From: Vibrio scophthalmi LMG 19158
Lineage (GTDB): Bacteria > Pseudomonadota > Gammaproteobacteria > Enterobacterales > Vibrionaceae
Length of the DNA stretch: 64,000 nucleotides
Assembly: GCF_000222585.1 (NCBI RefSeq)
Contig: NZ_AFWE01000040.1
Coordinates: 62,001-126,000, forward strand
Reading direction: 5' to 3'
Shown here: piece by piece, positions 17,801 through 26,651 of the stretch
Layout: each line of letters begins with the position of its first letter
How positions within the stretch are numbered: position 1 is the stretch's first letter
The notes under the pieces: model-generated
The model's database searches: none
What the model was told of the DNA's origin: nothing
Seen by the model: the letters and a program-made list of their open reading frames with translations, nothing else
Position numbers and translations under genes: made by a program

Positions 17801-20203
17801 TTAGTTGTTTAAGTAGAATGGGCGACCGTAGCCAAGCGAGTTGCTTGTTCCGTCTAAACCTGCATCGCCAGAGCCGGCGCCGATATTGGTACCAAAACCA
17901 ATGATGCCGAAGTTAAGGCTAAAATTATTTTCATAGACAGGTGTTGAATTAGGATAATTCGCAAATCCACCGTTTGAACCATCGTCGGCATTCCAGCTAC
18001 GTAGCTGATTACTATAAGTAAAACCAATATACCAACAGTCATCGATATAGTTTAAACGTGCTAACCACTCAAGTGATTGCTCGGTCGTTAGATCATAGAA
18101 ATATTGCGCACTGGCGTTCCAATTACGTGAAAGAGTATAGCCCGCCAATACACCTGCTTGAGAAATGCCTTCTTGAGTGATGCTATCTGACACAAAATCA
18201 ACGGTTTGTTCAATATATTCTTTAGTCACATAGCGATAGTTACCTTGAATGTAACCGCCGTTGAAGCGGTATTCTAAGGTGCTGTTCCCTAGCTGCATTT
18301 CGCTGGAATCAATATCGTACTGAATACCGCCGTGATAGAACAAGTAGTCATTAAAATTGAAGTCCATCTCGATAGCCCAAGCAGAGTAGTTGGTTGATTT
18401 ATCGTCTAATGATGTTTCGCCAGGATCTGACGATTCCGTATTTTTTACCGATTTATCCAAATAGAAAATTTGCCCGAATGAAATGTTCAAGCGTTCCTTA
18501 TATTGGTCATCAAAGAAACGGGTTGAGGCGCCATAACTGAATTGGTTAGCCGGCGCGATTCTGTCGACGCCACTGTATTTACGACTACGGAATAGACCAT
18601 AGTAATCGGTCTGTAAAAGCGTCGTGTCATAGAGGTAAATGTCATTTTGATTTTCATTTGGGACATATAGGTATTGTACTTGTGGTTCAAGTGTTTGAGT
18701 GTAGCCACCTAAAACGTAGGTATCACGTTCCAGTACAATACCTGCATGGGAGCGAAATTCAGGTATAACACGTGTAACATTTTCTTTTAAATCGAATCCA
18801 TCAAACTGAGGCGCTGTTAAATTAAGGCCATTTAGATCTTGTTGATAGTAGGTGCCTAACAGGCGAGCTTCAGTGGTCCATGTGCCCCAAGTCGTGCCAA
18901 TCGGAATCGTCAGGCCTGGTTCAATATGTACGCGAGTTGCTGAGGGTTTATTAGTCGCATCGGTATCGAAGTGCGAAATACTACTCACCATATCAAAGTC
19001 TAGATATGGGGTTAACTCAGGGGCGTAGTAATTAAACTTCATCTGTGGCAATAAACGATAAGGTAAATTACCTGACGTGGTGAGTACTTGAAAATCACGT
19101 GCTAGCAGTGAAGCATCCCAGTTTTGACTGCGGTAGGTGACTTGACCTTCTTGGATCAGTTGCCCATCTTCGCGATTACCGATACCAGAATCAACATCAG
19201 AGAAGTAACTGATATCACTGACTTTTGAATAATCAATATCGAATTTCCACGCTTGGTCATAAATACCACTGTGGGTATATTGGAAGCCCCAGCGGTCACC
19301 TTTATCTGGGAATTTCTCCTCAGGGTATTTTTTATCGTTAGGTAGATACTCTGACTCGATTTGCCCCTGACCAAAATCAGTCAAGTAGCGGAAATTACTA
19401 TTCAGTTGAGTGCCGCGTTTTTGCATGTACTTGATGGTGGTTTCGAGATCGTAGTTAGGCGCTAAGTTCCAATAAATTGGCACTTCCATCTCGAAGCCAT
19501 CACTCGAACCGTAAGACACGGTTGGGTATAAAAAGCCGGTTTTACGCGTATCACCAATCGGCACGGTTAAGAATGGCAGGTAGAAAACCGGTACGCTTTG
19601 AATTTCAAAACGTGGGTTGTAAAACGTTGCTTCTTCATCGTTTTGGTCGATGTCAATGCTGGATGCCACCATGCGCCAAGAGTTATCGCCTTCTGGACAT
19701 GAGGTGATTGAACCATCTTCAATTTCGTATAGTGCTTTGCCTGTTTTTGCTACGTATACCGCTTCACCACGGCCTGGTTCGCACAGAAATTGGTATTTGG
19801 TATTATTGAGTTCAACATGCTCTGTATTGAGATGATTAACGGCTTTGTCAGAAATGGTTTTTACTTCACCATCACTGAACATCACGTTACCTTCCGCAAC
19901 GACGACGTTCTCTTTCTGATGCAGAGTGACATTATCAGCCTGCATGCGCTTTTTGCCTTGAACGACAATCACGTTACCGCTATAAGTAGCTTTATCGCCA
20001 TTAATGCCTTCTAAGCTATCCGCTTCGACGTTGATTGGTTGTTGAGTTGGATTTTCGGCATCAGGTTGATTGATCAAACATTGATCTATAGCAGGTAGTT
20101 CCTGCACACTATCGTCAACTAGTGCTTCACTAGCTTGAATCTGTGGTGTAAACACTGCAGCGCTAATTGAAGCGGCAAGTAACGATCGGGGAAAACGTGG
20201 CAT
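17801..20203 (-). CDS. lptD: LPS-assembly protein LptD
   Basis: Outer-membrane beta-barrel that with LptE inserts lipopolysaccharide into the outer leaflet. The 800-residue protein has a signal peptide (basic [16 protein letters not shown], cleaved near QA-SEA), a periplasmic OstA/LptA-like jelly-roll at about 50-200 ([22 protein letters not shown]) and a barrel from about 210 on. Cysteines are at about 39 (DQCL), 136 (FLCEPG), 168 (TSCPEG) and near 725 (IDDCWYIGF). E. coli has a consecutive Cys pair in that last position; here one position is Asp, so the disulfide pattern probably differs. It heads the leftward cluster with surA. Confidence 0.96.
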   Translation of the reverse strand: MPRFPRSLLAASISAAVFTPQIQASEALVDDSVQELPAIDQCLINQPDAENPTQQPINVEADSLEGINGDKATYSGNVIVVQGKKRMQADNVTLHQKENVVVAEGNVMFSDGEVKTISDKAVNHLNTEHVELNNTKYQFLCEPGRGEAVYVAKTGKALYEIEDGSITSCPEGDNSWRMVASSIDIDQNDEEATFYNPRFEIQSVPVFYLPFLTVPIGDTRKTGFLYPTVSYGSSDGFEMEVPIYWNLAPNYDLETTIKYMQKRGTQLNSNFRYLTDFGQGQIESEYLPNDKKYPEEKFPDKGDRWGFQYTHSGIYDQAWKFDIDYSKVSDISYFSDVDSGIGNREDGQLIQEGQVTYRSQNWDASLLARDFQVLTTSGNLPYRLLPQMKFNYYAPELTPYLDFDMVSSISHFDTDATNKPSATRVHIEPGLTIPIGTTWGTWTTEARLLGTYYQQDLNGLNLTAPQFDGFDLKENVTRVIPEFRSHAGIVLERDTYVLGGYTQTLEPQVQYLYVPNENQNDIYLYDTTLLQTDYYGLFRSRKYSGVDRIAPANQFSYGASTRFFDDQYKERLNISFGQIFYLDKSVKNTESSDPGETSLDDKSTNYSAWAIEMDFNFNDYLFYHGGIQYDIDSSEMQLGNSTLEYRFNGGYIQGNYRYVTKEYIEQTVDFVSDSITQEGISQAGVLAGYTLSRNWNASAQYFYDLTTEQSLEWLARLNYIDDCWYIGFTYSNQLRSWNADDGSNGGFANYPNSTPVYENNFSLNFGIIGFGTNIGAGSGDAGLDGTSNSLGYGRPFYLNN

Positions 20204-20403
20204 CGAGTTTTACTATCCTGTTTAACTAGACAAATTCGGCTAATATATCCCGATATCTTCACGCTGAGCCGAGTATCTCAGGGTTACTTGGGGACTAACG
20301 ACCGAATTAAGAAATAAAACGGTCTTTATCATAAAGGAATTTAACTCATCCGGCACTATCAGACCGCGTAACGATGAAAAAATTCAGAGATTGAGAGCAC
20401 ATA

Positions 20404-21258
20404 ATGCATATTTTTGGCAAAATTCTTGGCACTTTTTTTGGCTTTATGTTCGGCGGGCCACTAGGTGCGCTATTTGGCCTATTTTTGGGGCATCAGTTTG
20501 ATAAAGCTCGCCGCTTAAGTCAGGCGGGTTTTAACTCTTCACCTTTTGGCGGAGGCCCAAGCCAAGCACAAAAACAAGAAGAGTTTTTTAAAGCGGCTTT
20601 TGCCGTGATGGGACATGTAGCGAAAGCGAAAGGGCAAGTGACTCGTGAAGAGATCCAACTTGCCAGTACCATGATGGAGCGAATGAACTTGCATGGTGCA
20701 CAACGCACCGCCGCACAGGAAGCGTTTCGCGATGGTAAAGCTTCAGATTTTCCTCTAAACGAAGTTCTGAACCGAGTTAAGATCTCATCAGGTGGACGGT
20801 TTGATCTGCTGCAGTTCTTTTTAGAGCTGCAAATCTCAGCCGCTTTTGCTGATGGTGATTTGCATCCGAGTGAGCGTGATGTTTTACACCGCATCGCCGA
20901 AAAGCTGGGCTTCTCTGCTCAGCAACTTGAGCAGCGTTTACGCATGCAAGAAGCGGCCTTCCGTTTTCAACGTGGCGGCGGCTTTAATGGACATTCTGCA
21001 GGTGGACAGCAATCGGGTTCGTGGCAGCAAGCTTCTTCAGCAAGTCAGGTGAGTGATGCCTATGATGTGCTGGGTGTGGGTGCAGATGCGGATGCGAAGT
21101 CGGTGAAACGTGCTTACCGTAAATTGATGAATGAGCATCACCCAGATAAGTTGATGGCCAAAGGTTTGCCACCGGAAATGATGAATGTTGCGAAAGAAAA
21201 ATCGCAAGAGATTCAAAATGCCTATGATTTGATCAAAAAGGCCAAAGGATTTAAATAG
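20404..21258 (+). CDS. djlA: DnaJ-like membrane co-chaperone DjlA
   Basis: Type III J-domain protein that stimulates DnaK at the inner membrane. The 284-residue protein starts with a glycine-rich dimerising membrane segment (GKILGTFFGFMFGGPLGALF), has a TerB-like central domain at about 55-180 (FFKAAFAVMGHVAKAKG, LHPSERDVLHRIAE), a Gly/Gln/Ser linker, and a C-terminal J domain with the HPD motif in NEHHPDKLMA. It is divergent from lptD, as in E. coli. The hairpin at 21297-21322 ends it. Confidence 0.96.
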   Translation: MHIFGKILGTFFGFMFGGPLGALFGLFLGHQFDKARRLSQAGFNSSPFGGGPSQAQKQEEFFKAAFAVMGHVAKAKGQVTREEIQLASTMMERMNLHGAQRTAAQEAFRDGKASDFPLNEVLNRVKISSGGRFDLLQFFLELQISAAFADGDLHPSERDVLHRIAEKLGFSAQQLEQRLRMQEAAFRFQRGGGFNGHSAGGQQSGSWQQASSASQVSDAYDVLGVGADADAKSVKRAYRKLMNEHHPDKLMAKGLPPEMMNVAKEKSQEIQNAYDLIKKAKGFK

Positions 21259-21296
21259 CCTTTAAATTAGCGCAAGATAATTCAAACACCAAAAAC

Positions 21297-21322
21297 AAAG
21301 GCGAGCATGAGCTCGCCTTTTT
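21297..21322 (+). terminator. Terminator after djlA
   Basis: 10-bp perfect stem AAAGGCGAGC/GCTCGCCTTT with a 4-nt loop and a short T-run; it lies between convergent djlA and ridA. Confidence 0.85.
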
Positions 21323-21343
21323 AATTGTTCTGATTTGCTAGGA

Positions 21344-21733
21344 CTATTTGCGTACCGCAATCGCTTCGATTTCAATACCCACATCTTTTGGTAGGCGAGC
21401 AACTTCAACGCATGAACGAGCAGGGTAATTCGCAACGTTATGCTCATCAAAGAACTTACCGTACACTTCGTTAACAGTGCCGAAATCGTTGAGATCTTTT
21501 ACAAATACCGTCATTTTTACGATGTCAGTGACGCTAAGGCCTGAAGCTTCAACAACCGCTTTTACGTTCTCTAGAGATTGGCGTGCTTGTACTGCGATAT
21601 CAGCAGATACTTCACCAGTCACAGGGTTTACTGGGATCTGGCCTGAAGTTAGAACCATATTGCCTAGGTCTACACCTTGTACGTATGGGCCAATTGCTGC
21701 TGGAGCAGATTCTGTGTGAAGTACTTTAGTCAT
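21344..21733 (-). CDS. ridA: Reactive intermediate/imine deaminase RidA
   Basis: Hydrolyses reactive 2-aminoacrylate and related imines made by PLP enzymes; cytoplasmic trimer. The 129-residue protein started at MTKVLHTESAPAAIGPY matches the family length. The substrate-contact arginine lies in NYPARSCVEVARLPKDVGIEIEA, split as PARSCVEVARLPKD, and GNMVLTSGQIPVNP is the conserved first-half motif. It follows pyrI, as ridA (yjgF) does in E. coli, but the hairpin at 21803-21828 separates them. Confidence 0.95.
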   Translation of the reverse strand: MTKVLHTESAPAAIGPYVQGVDLGNMVLTSGQIPVNPVTGEVSADIAVQARQSLENVKAVVEASGLSVTDIVKMTVFVKDLNDFGTVNEVYGKFFDEHNVANYPARSCVEVARLPKDVGIEIEAIAVRK

Positions 21734-21802
21734 GAGGTTTTCCAATCAATTCACTGAAACAAAGAACGTCAGTGTGCCTGTATTCAGAAACTAGGTAAAG
21801 AT

Positions 21803-21828
21803 CAAAATACCCCGCCAAGGCGGGGTAT
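21803..21828 (-). terminator. Terminator after pyrBI
   Basis: Stem ATACCCCG/CGGGGTAT closed further by CC/GG, followed on the leftward strand by TTTTGATC. Confidence 0.8.
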
Positions 21829-21876
21829 TGGTGTCGTTCAGCATTAGACCATGCTGTTTAGAGCCTTGGTTTTAGC

Positions 21877-22338
21877 CTAACGTTCTGTGACGATTTCTCT
21901 TGAGAACACTTTCTCACAATATTTGCATTTCAAGCGAACATCATTGTTTTTAGCAAACACTTTAAAGCTGCTATCAACGGGCTCACCATGGGTAATACAG
22001 TTACTGTTTGGACACTCAAAAACGCCAGTCACTTGCTCAGGAAGCTCTAATGCGAGCTTTTTCACTACTTGGTAGTTTTCGATTTGATTGACGGTTGCAT
22101 GCGGAGCGTAAAGCGCTAGCTTGCTCGCTTGTTCTTCGCTGACAAAGACATTTTCAATCTTGATCAGATCTTTATGACCAAGTGCTGAAGAGGGTAAGTT
22201 TAGGCCAACAGTAACGCGTTGATTACTTTTGTGCATGCTAAACAGTTTGAGTACTTTAATGCCGATTTGAGCCGGAATATGGTCAATCACCGTGCCGTTT
22301 TTAATTGCTTCAACCTGCAATTGAGTTTCTTTAGTCAT
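21877..22338 (-). CDS. pyrI: Aspartate carbamoyltransferase regulatory subunit
   Basis: Binds CTP and ATP to tune aspartate carbamoyltransferase. The 153-residue protein has the nucleotide-binding domain ([29 protein letters not shown]) and a C-terminal zinc domain with four cysteines in the spacing C-x4-C (FECPNSNCI) and C-x2-C ([10 protein letters not shown]). Length matches E. coli. It lies 16 bp downstream of pyrB in the same transcript. Confidence 0.98.
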   Translation of the reverse strand: MTKETQLQVEAIKNGTVIDHIPAQIGIKVLKLFSMHKSNQRVTVGLNLPSSALGHKDLIKIENVFVSEEQASKLALYAPHATVNQIENYQVVKKLALELPEQVTGVFECPNSNCITHGEPVDSSFKVFAKNNDVRLKCKYCEKVFSREIVTER

Positions 22339-22354
22339 GATGCTTGCTCCTCGA

Positions 22355-23284
22355 TTACAGGGTTTGGTTAAGGACTAGTGCTAGCAATGCTTGACGTGCA
22401 TAGACGCCATTTTCTGCTTGCTGAAAATAGTAGGCATGTGGGGTTTTATCTACATCGGTGGTGATTTCATCCACACGTGGTAATGGATGTAGCACTTTTA
22501 GATTTTCACGAGCGCCTTCTAACAAAGCGGCTGTTAGGATGTATGCTGATTTGATGTGCACATATTCAGAGGCGTCAAAGCGCTCTTTTTGTACCCGTGT
22601 CATGTAAAGAATATCCAGCTCAGGGATCACGCTTTCCATATCGGTGTGCAGGCTATATTGAATGCCTGCTTCATCGAGTTCTTCACAAATATAATCAGGC
22701 ATTGCCAGTGCATCAGGCGCGACAAAGAAAAAGCGGATGTTGTTGAACTTCGCGAGTGCTTGAGTCAGTGAGTGAACCGTACGACCATATTTAAGGTCGC
22801 CGACAAAGGCGACATTGAGGTTGTCTAAGCGGCCTTGTGTTTCTGCAATGGTGTAGAGATCAAGCAAGGTTTGAGTTGGGTGTTGGTTGGCCCCATCTCC
22901 AGCATTGATAATTGGCACGCCATTGGAGAACTCAGCCGCTAGGCGAGCAGCACCTTCACGAGGGTGACGCATAACAAAAGCATCGACATAGGTAGAGATG
23001 ACTTGAATCGAGTCTGCAAGCGTTTCCCCTTTATTGGCTAAAGAAGTATTACCGGCATTATCAAAACCAATCACATCACCACCAACACGTTGAATGGCGG
23101 TTTCAAAAGAGAGGCGAGTTCGGGTTGAAGGCTCAAAAAAACAACTCGCGACGACCTTATTTTTGATCAGATCTGGGTTAGGTTCTGCTTTCAGTTGCCC
23201 TGCGGTTTGGACTATTAATTCGAGCTCTGCACGGGATAGCTCTGGAATCGAAATGATATGCTTGTTGTAAAGCGTGTTGGTCAT
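22355..23284 (-). CDS. pyrB: Aspartate carbamoyltransferase catalytic subunit
   Basis: First committed step of pyrimidine synthesis: carbamoyl phosphate plus aspartate to carbamoyl aspartate. Started at [10 protein letters not shown] it has 309 residues, close to the 311 of E. coli. The carbamoyl phosphate loop [13 protein letters not shown] is near residue 50, MRHPREGAA and [14 protein letters not shown] follow, and the aspartate loop [10 protein letters not shown] is near 265. It forms a dodecamer with PyrI. A leader peptide gene and attenuator sit directly upstream. Confidence 0.98.
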   Translation of the reverse strand: MTNTLYNKHIISIPELSRAELELIVQTAGQLKAEPNPDLIKNKVVASCFFEPSTRTRLSFETAIQRVGGDVIGFDNAGNTSLANKGETLADSIQVISTYVDAFVMRHPREGAARLAAEFSNGVPIINAGDGANQHPTQTLLDLYTIAETQGRLDNLNVAFVGDLKYGRTVHSLTQALAKFNNIRFFFVAPDALAMPDYICEELDEAGIQYSLHTDMESVIPELDILYMTRVQKERFDASEYVHIKSAYILTAALLEGARENLKVLHPLPRVDEITTDVDKTPHAYYFQQAENGVYARQALLALVLNQTL

Positions 23285-23325
23285 AATCGTCATCCCTATC
23301 TGATGAAAGAATAAAATTTTAGGCA

Positions 23326-23353
23326 ATAAAAAAGCCTCCCAATAGGGGAGGCT
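23326..23353 (-). terminator. Attenuator of the pyrBI operon
   Basis: Reading leftward: perfect 8-bp stem AGCCTCCC/GGGAGGCT with loop CTATT, then TTTTTTATT. It lies between the leader peptide stop codon and pyrB, the position of the UTP-sensitive attenuator in E. coli pyrBI. Confidence 0.92.
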
Positions 23354-23458
23354 TTAAAAAGAGGAGGAAGCTGTAAAATAAACAGCCAGTAAGCAATGTT
23401 GCTTACGCGATGTTGCGCGCGATTGGCTGCGCATCACAGTGCAAATGTTACGTGGCAT
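23354..23458 (-). CDS. pyrL: pyrBI operon leader peptide
   Basis: A 34-codon frame starts at ATG 23458, 8 bases after a perfect GGAGG, and ends with TAA at 23354-23356, directly against the attenuator stem. The last third is coded by a pyrimidine-rich stretch (codons for VYFTASSSF), where RNA polymerase would stall at low UTP. A ribosome at the stop codon would block the terminator, which is the E. coli PyrL mechanism. The peptide sequence itself does not resemble E. coli PyrL, which is normal for leader peptides. Confidence 0.85.
   Translation of the reverse strand: MPRNICTVMRSQSRATSRKQHCLLAVYFTASSSF
23383..23429 (-). promoter_or_regulatory. Candidate RNA polymerase pause hairpin in pyrL
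   Basis: Within the leader gene, CAGCCA (23383-23388) pairs with TGGCTG (23424-23429), and inside it GTAAGCAA/TTGCTTAC (23389-23406) forms a perfect 8-bp stem with a 2-nt gap. It precedes the U-rich part of the leader transcript, where a pause is expected. Confidence 0.55.
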
Positions 23459-23487
23459 GATTACAACCTCCAGACAAATTGCCGAGC

Positions 23488-23515
23488 ATTATACGCGGTA
23501 GAAATGGAAGCGCAA
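23488..23515 (-). promoter_or_regulatory. Promoter of pyrL-pyrBI
   Basis: Reading leftward: TTGCGC (23515-23510), 16-bp spacer, then a perfect TATAAT (23493-23488). Transcription would start about 20 bases before the leader peptide start. Confidence 0.8.
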
Positions 23516-23556
23516 GCGATTACCTAGCGGTTTTTTTGTGCAAAACAGTAAGTAAC

Positions 23557-24561
23557 TTAATGACCTAGGGTTGCCACCATCACAGCTTTGATTGTATGGA
23601 GTCGGTTTTCCGCTTCATCAAAAACAATAGAATGAGATGATTCAAACACCTCTTCTGTTACTTCTAAGCCTTTCATGCCGTATTTTTCAGCCACTTGCTT
23701 ACCGATTGTAGTTTCATCGTTATGGAAGGCCGGCAAGCAGTGCATAAATTTGGCTTGTGGGTTACCGGTTTTTTTCATTACTTCCATATTAATTTGGTAA
23801 GGGGTCATTAGTGCTACGCGCTCATCCCATGCTTCTGCAGGTTCCCCCATTGATACCCAAACATCGGTGTAAAGGAAATCACAGCCTTTTACGCCTTCAT
23901 CGACATTTTCAGTTAAAGTGATTTTTGCGCCGGTTTGTTGAGCGATCTCTTGGCAAGTGGCGACAAGGTGCGCCTCTGGCCAAAATTGCTTTGGTGCCAC
24001 TAGGCGGATATCCATACCCATTTTAGCGGCGCCAACCATTAAGGAATTGCCCATGTTGTTGCGCGCATCGCCCAAATAAGCAAAAGTCATTTGATTGAGT
24101 TGCTTCCCTTGACCATGCTCGAGCATGGTTAGGAAATCGGCGAGAATTTGGGTTGGATGGAATTCATCTGTAAGGCCATTCCATACAGGCACTCCTGCGA
24201 ACTCAGCCAATTCTTCAACAATCGTCTGACCAAAACCACGATATTCAATGCCATCGTACATACGGCCAAGTACACGAGCGGTATCTTTCATCGATTCTTT
24301 ATGGCCAATTTGCGAACCTGAAGGGCCAATATAAGAAACTTGCGCTCCTTGATCGAAGGCGGCTACTTCAAAAGCACAGCGGGTTCGTGTGGAGGCTTTC
24401 TCAAAGATCAGGGCGATGTTTTTCCCCTGTAGCCTTTTTTGTTCAGTGCCACAGTATTTGGCTTTTTTTAGATCTGCCGAGAGGTCGAGTAGGAACTGAA
24501 TCTCTTTAGGAGAGAAGTCGAGTAATTTAACAAAATTACGATTACGAAGATTGAACGCCAT
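23557..24561 (-). CDS. argF: Ornithine carbamoyltransferase
   Basis: Makes citrulline from ornithine and carbamoyl phosphate in arginine synthesis. The 334-residue length matches E. coli ArgF/ArgI. The carbamoyl phosphate loop is [12 protein letters not shown] near residue 53, [11 protein letters not shown] near 133, and HCLPAFHND with the catalytic Cys near 273. It lies next to pyrBI, which draws on the same carbamoyl phosphate. An Arg-box-like site overlaps the likely -10 region, so ArgR control is expected. The catabolic form ArcB is possible but no arcA/arcC neighbours are seen. Confidence 0.95.
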   Translation of the reverse strand: MAFNLRNRNFVKLLDFSPKEIQFLLDLSADLKKAKYCGTEQKRLQGKNIALIFEKASTRTRCAFEVAAFDQGAQVSYIGPSGSQIGHKESMKDTARVLGRMYDGIEYRGFGQTIVEELAEFAGVPVWNGLTDEFHPTQILADFLTMLEHGQGKQLNQMTFAYLGDARNNMGNSLMVGAAKMGMDIRLVAPKQFWPEAHLVATCQEIAQQTGAKITLTENVDEGVKGCDFLYTDVWVSMGEPAEAWDERVALMTPYQINMEVMKKTGNPQAKFMHCLPAFHNDETTIGKQVAEKYGMKGLEVTEEVFESSHSIVFDEAENRLHTIKAVMVATLGH

Positions 24562-24619
24562 GCTCTAGTCCTTGAGGGTGAAGATTACTGAATGACAGTA
24601 AAACATAAAAACTCACAAA

Positions 24620-24637
24620 AAGTGAATAATTATTTTA
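24620..24637 (-). promoter_or_regulatory. Arg-box-like operator at the argF promoter
   Basis: AGTGAATAATTATTTTAA fits the ArgR half-site pattern TGAAT-N4-ATTCA with mismatches in the second half. On the leftward strand it overlaps a candidate -10 (TAAAAT, 24637-24632) whose -35 TTGACT is at 24658-24653. Confidence 0.55.
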
Positions 24638-24670
24638 AATTAAAGGCGAGTTAGTCAAATTAACTCGCCT
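24638..24670 (-). terminator. Terminator of the PIN-PhoH gene
   Basis: 10-bp perfect stem AGGCGAGTTA/TAACTCGCCT with a 7-nt loop, followed leftward by TTAATTT. The argF -35 element falls in the loop. Confidence 0.75.
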
Positions 24671-24690
24671 GTTATGGCGTTATGATTTGA

Positions 24691-26067
24691 CTACAAATTC
24701 TCTTCAGCGTATTCCGCTAAACGGCTGCGTACGACGCCATTAAGATGGATATTAGCGCTCCCTTCGAAGTTTTTAAATCGTTCGACCATATAAGTGAGCC
24801 CAGACGTGACCGGGGTCAGATAGTGAGAGTCGATTTGCGCAAGGTTGCCAGAACACACAATTTTTGTGCCTTCACCGCAACGAGTGATGATGGTTTTAAT
24901 TTGTGAAGCGGTGAGGTTTTGGCACTCATCGAGCAGCACAAAAGCATTTTGAATCGACCGACCTCGCATGAAGTTGATTGATTTAAATTGAATGTTAGCT
25001 TTATCGCAGATGTATTTGAGCGATCCCTCAGTGCAGTGATCGTTTTTGTGCAGAGCTTCGAGTGTGTCTGTTACCGCCGCTAACCAGGGCAACATTTTCT
25101 CCTCTTCACTACCGGGCAAATAGCCAATCGATTCTCCAATATCAGGGGTATTTCGAGTGACGATGATCTTATCGAATTTTTTGTGTTCGATGGTTTGCTC
25201 TAGTGCCGAAGCAAGCGCGATGAGCGTTTTACCACTGCCGGCTGCGCCAGTCAGAATGACTAAATCAATTTCCGGATCGAGCAGTGCATCGAGTGCCATT
25301 GCTTGATAGATATTTTTCGGCGTAATGTCCCAAGCTCGGCGATGCATTAATCGTTCACGACTGAGATCTTTAAGGGTTAGGTTATCGGGTTCAATTTGTG
25401 CCACCCGACCAACAAAGTCACTTTCTTCATCGATGATATATTGGTTGAGATAAGTCGGGTCAAAAGGTTCTTTCGCTAAGGTGTGATAGGTTTTTCCGGC
25501 GAGATTCTGACTATCCACTTGATCAACTTGTGCCCAAAAATCGCCTTCGATGGTTTGAAACCCCTTGGTAAGGTATTGCACATCATCAATCAATTGATCG
25601 GTGCGGTAATCTTCAACAAATCGAACTCCCGCTCCTTTAGCGCGCAGGCGCATATTGATATCTTTGGTCACTAGAATGACTTCGCGTGGAGCTCGTTTAT
25701 TTTGCAAGTACAACACTGCGTTAAGAATGCGGTTATCTCCGGCTTTGTCCGCAAAAGCCTTGATGGTTTCTTGCAATTCAAAGTCAGCTAAAATCGCAAT
25801 ATGTCCAGCATTCTCCTTGTCGCGATTAATTGGAATGCCGGCAGAAATCTCATCGGGCGTCGCCTCTTTAAATAGCGCCTCTAAAGCGCGAATGGCTACT
25901 CTAGCATCGCGTGCGACATCGCGTTTACTGTCTTTAATTCGGTCGAGTTCTTCTAATACGGTCATCGGAATGACGACGTCGTGCTCTTGAAAGGAATAGA
26001 TGGCGAAAGGTTCATGAAGAAGGATATTGGTATCGAGTACAAAAAATTTTCTGTCCGTATCACCCAT
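24691..26067 (-). CDS. PIN-PhoH family ATPase/ribonuclease (PhoH2 type)
   Basis: The 458-residue protein joins an N-terminal PIN nuclease domain (residues about 5-150: FVLDTNILLHEP, VLEELDRIKDS, DNRILNAVLYLQ with acidic catalytic residues) to a PhoH ATPase domain (Walker A GAAGSGKTLIALA near 275; Walker B FVLLDECQNLT). PhoH2 proteins studied in other bacteria unwind and cut RNA; the cellular role in Vibrio is not known. The start MGDTDRK at 26067 is chosen because AGGAG lies 6 bases upstream; nine further upstream codons are unsupported. It is a single-gene transcript. Confidence 0.93.
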   Translation of the reverse strand: MGDTDRKFFVLDTNILLHEPFAIYSFQEHDVVIPMTVLEELDRIKDSKRDVARDARVAIRALEALFKEATPDEISAGIPINRDKENAGHIAILADFELQETIKAFADKAGDNRILNAVLYLQNKRAPREVILVTKDINMRLRAKGAGVRFVEDYRTDQLIDDVQYLTKGFQTIEGDFWAQVDQVDSQNLAGKTYHTLAKEPFDPTYLNQYIIDEESDFVGRVAQIEPDNLTLKDLSRERLMHRRAWDITPKNIYQAMALDALLDPEIDLVILTGAAGSGKTLIALASALEQTIEHKKFDKIIVTRNTPDIGESIGYLPGSEEEKMLPWLAAVTDTLEALHKNDHCTEGSLKYICDKANIQFKSINFMRGRSIQNAFVLLDECQNLTASQIKTIITRCGEGTKIVCSGNLAQIDSHYLTPVTSGLTYMVERFKNFEGSANIHLNGVVRSRLAEYAEENL

Positions 26068-26094
26068 AAGCGTCTCCTGCCGCATGCGGCACAA

Positions 26095-26490
26095 TGCTCA
26101 CTGCTGTGAGGCTGACTGATGCCAATCATAATAAGTACGTTGAACCGTTTTTCCCGGTCACTGACTTGCCACGATTGGTATTAACTGTTTGCTTTAGGCG
26201 GTTGATTGAGCTGTGTATCTAAAGCAAACCCATGTTGATCGTCCTAAGCACACAAGGCTGCCACGCCTTGTGCTATTAAAAGTATAGGCAATCATCCTTT
26301 TCTTTTGTGCCACGGGTTTCTTACACTTTGATGTCAAGCGAAAGTACAGCAAAAAATCACGACGAAATGTGGGGTAGGCACGTGACCAATGTCACAGCTT
26401 CGAGTAATATTAGCGACCTTTTTCTACGCTATTGCTGAATGGTATTTTCTATCATCAGCCGCCTTTGAATTGGCGTAAGAAGAGCTAAAA
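26095..26490. other. Gap of about 400 bp between PIN-PhoH and rapA without a gene
   Basis: No open frame with a supported start is seen on either strand. It should hold the promoter of the PIN-PhoH gene and the start of the rapA control region. Nothing else is recognised before the 128-bp palindrome. Confidence 0.6.
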
Positions 26491-26618
26491 TATACTCAAG
26501 TCACTTCGAACTCATCCTTTGAGGAGCGGTTATAGGCTCAGCTTCAGTGCGATATTTTTCGTACGCTGAAATCGGTGATAAGACTCTCAACTCTACATCT
26601 TGAAGTCACTTGAATATA
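26491..26618. repeat. 128-bp long imperfect palindrome upstream of rapA
   Basis: Ends read TATACTCAAGTCACTTC and, on the other strand, TATATTCAAGTGACTTC. Inner pairs TTGAGGAGCGGTTAT with ATAAGACTCTCAA and TTCAGTGCGA with CGTACGCTGAA continue the symmetry to a short AT loop near 26556. The whole can fold into one long hairpin. It resembles small non-coding inverted repeats (MITE- or ERIC-like) scattered in Vibrio genomes. It ends 33 bp before the rapA start. Confidence 0.7.
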
Positions 26619-26651
26619 AATAATAAATTTATGAAATGAGGTAGTCGATAC

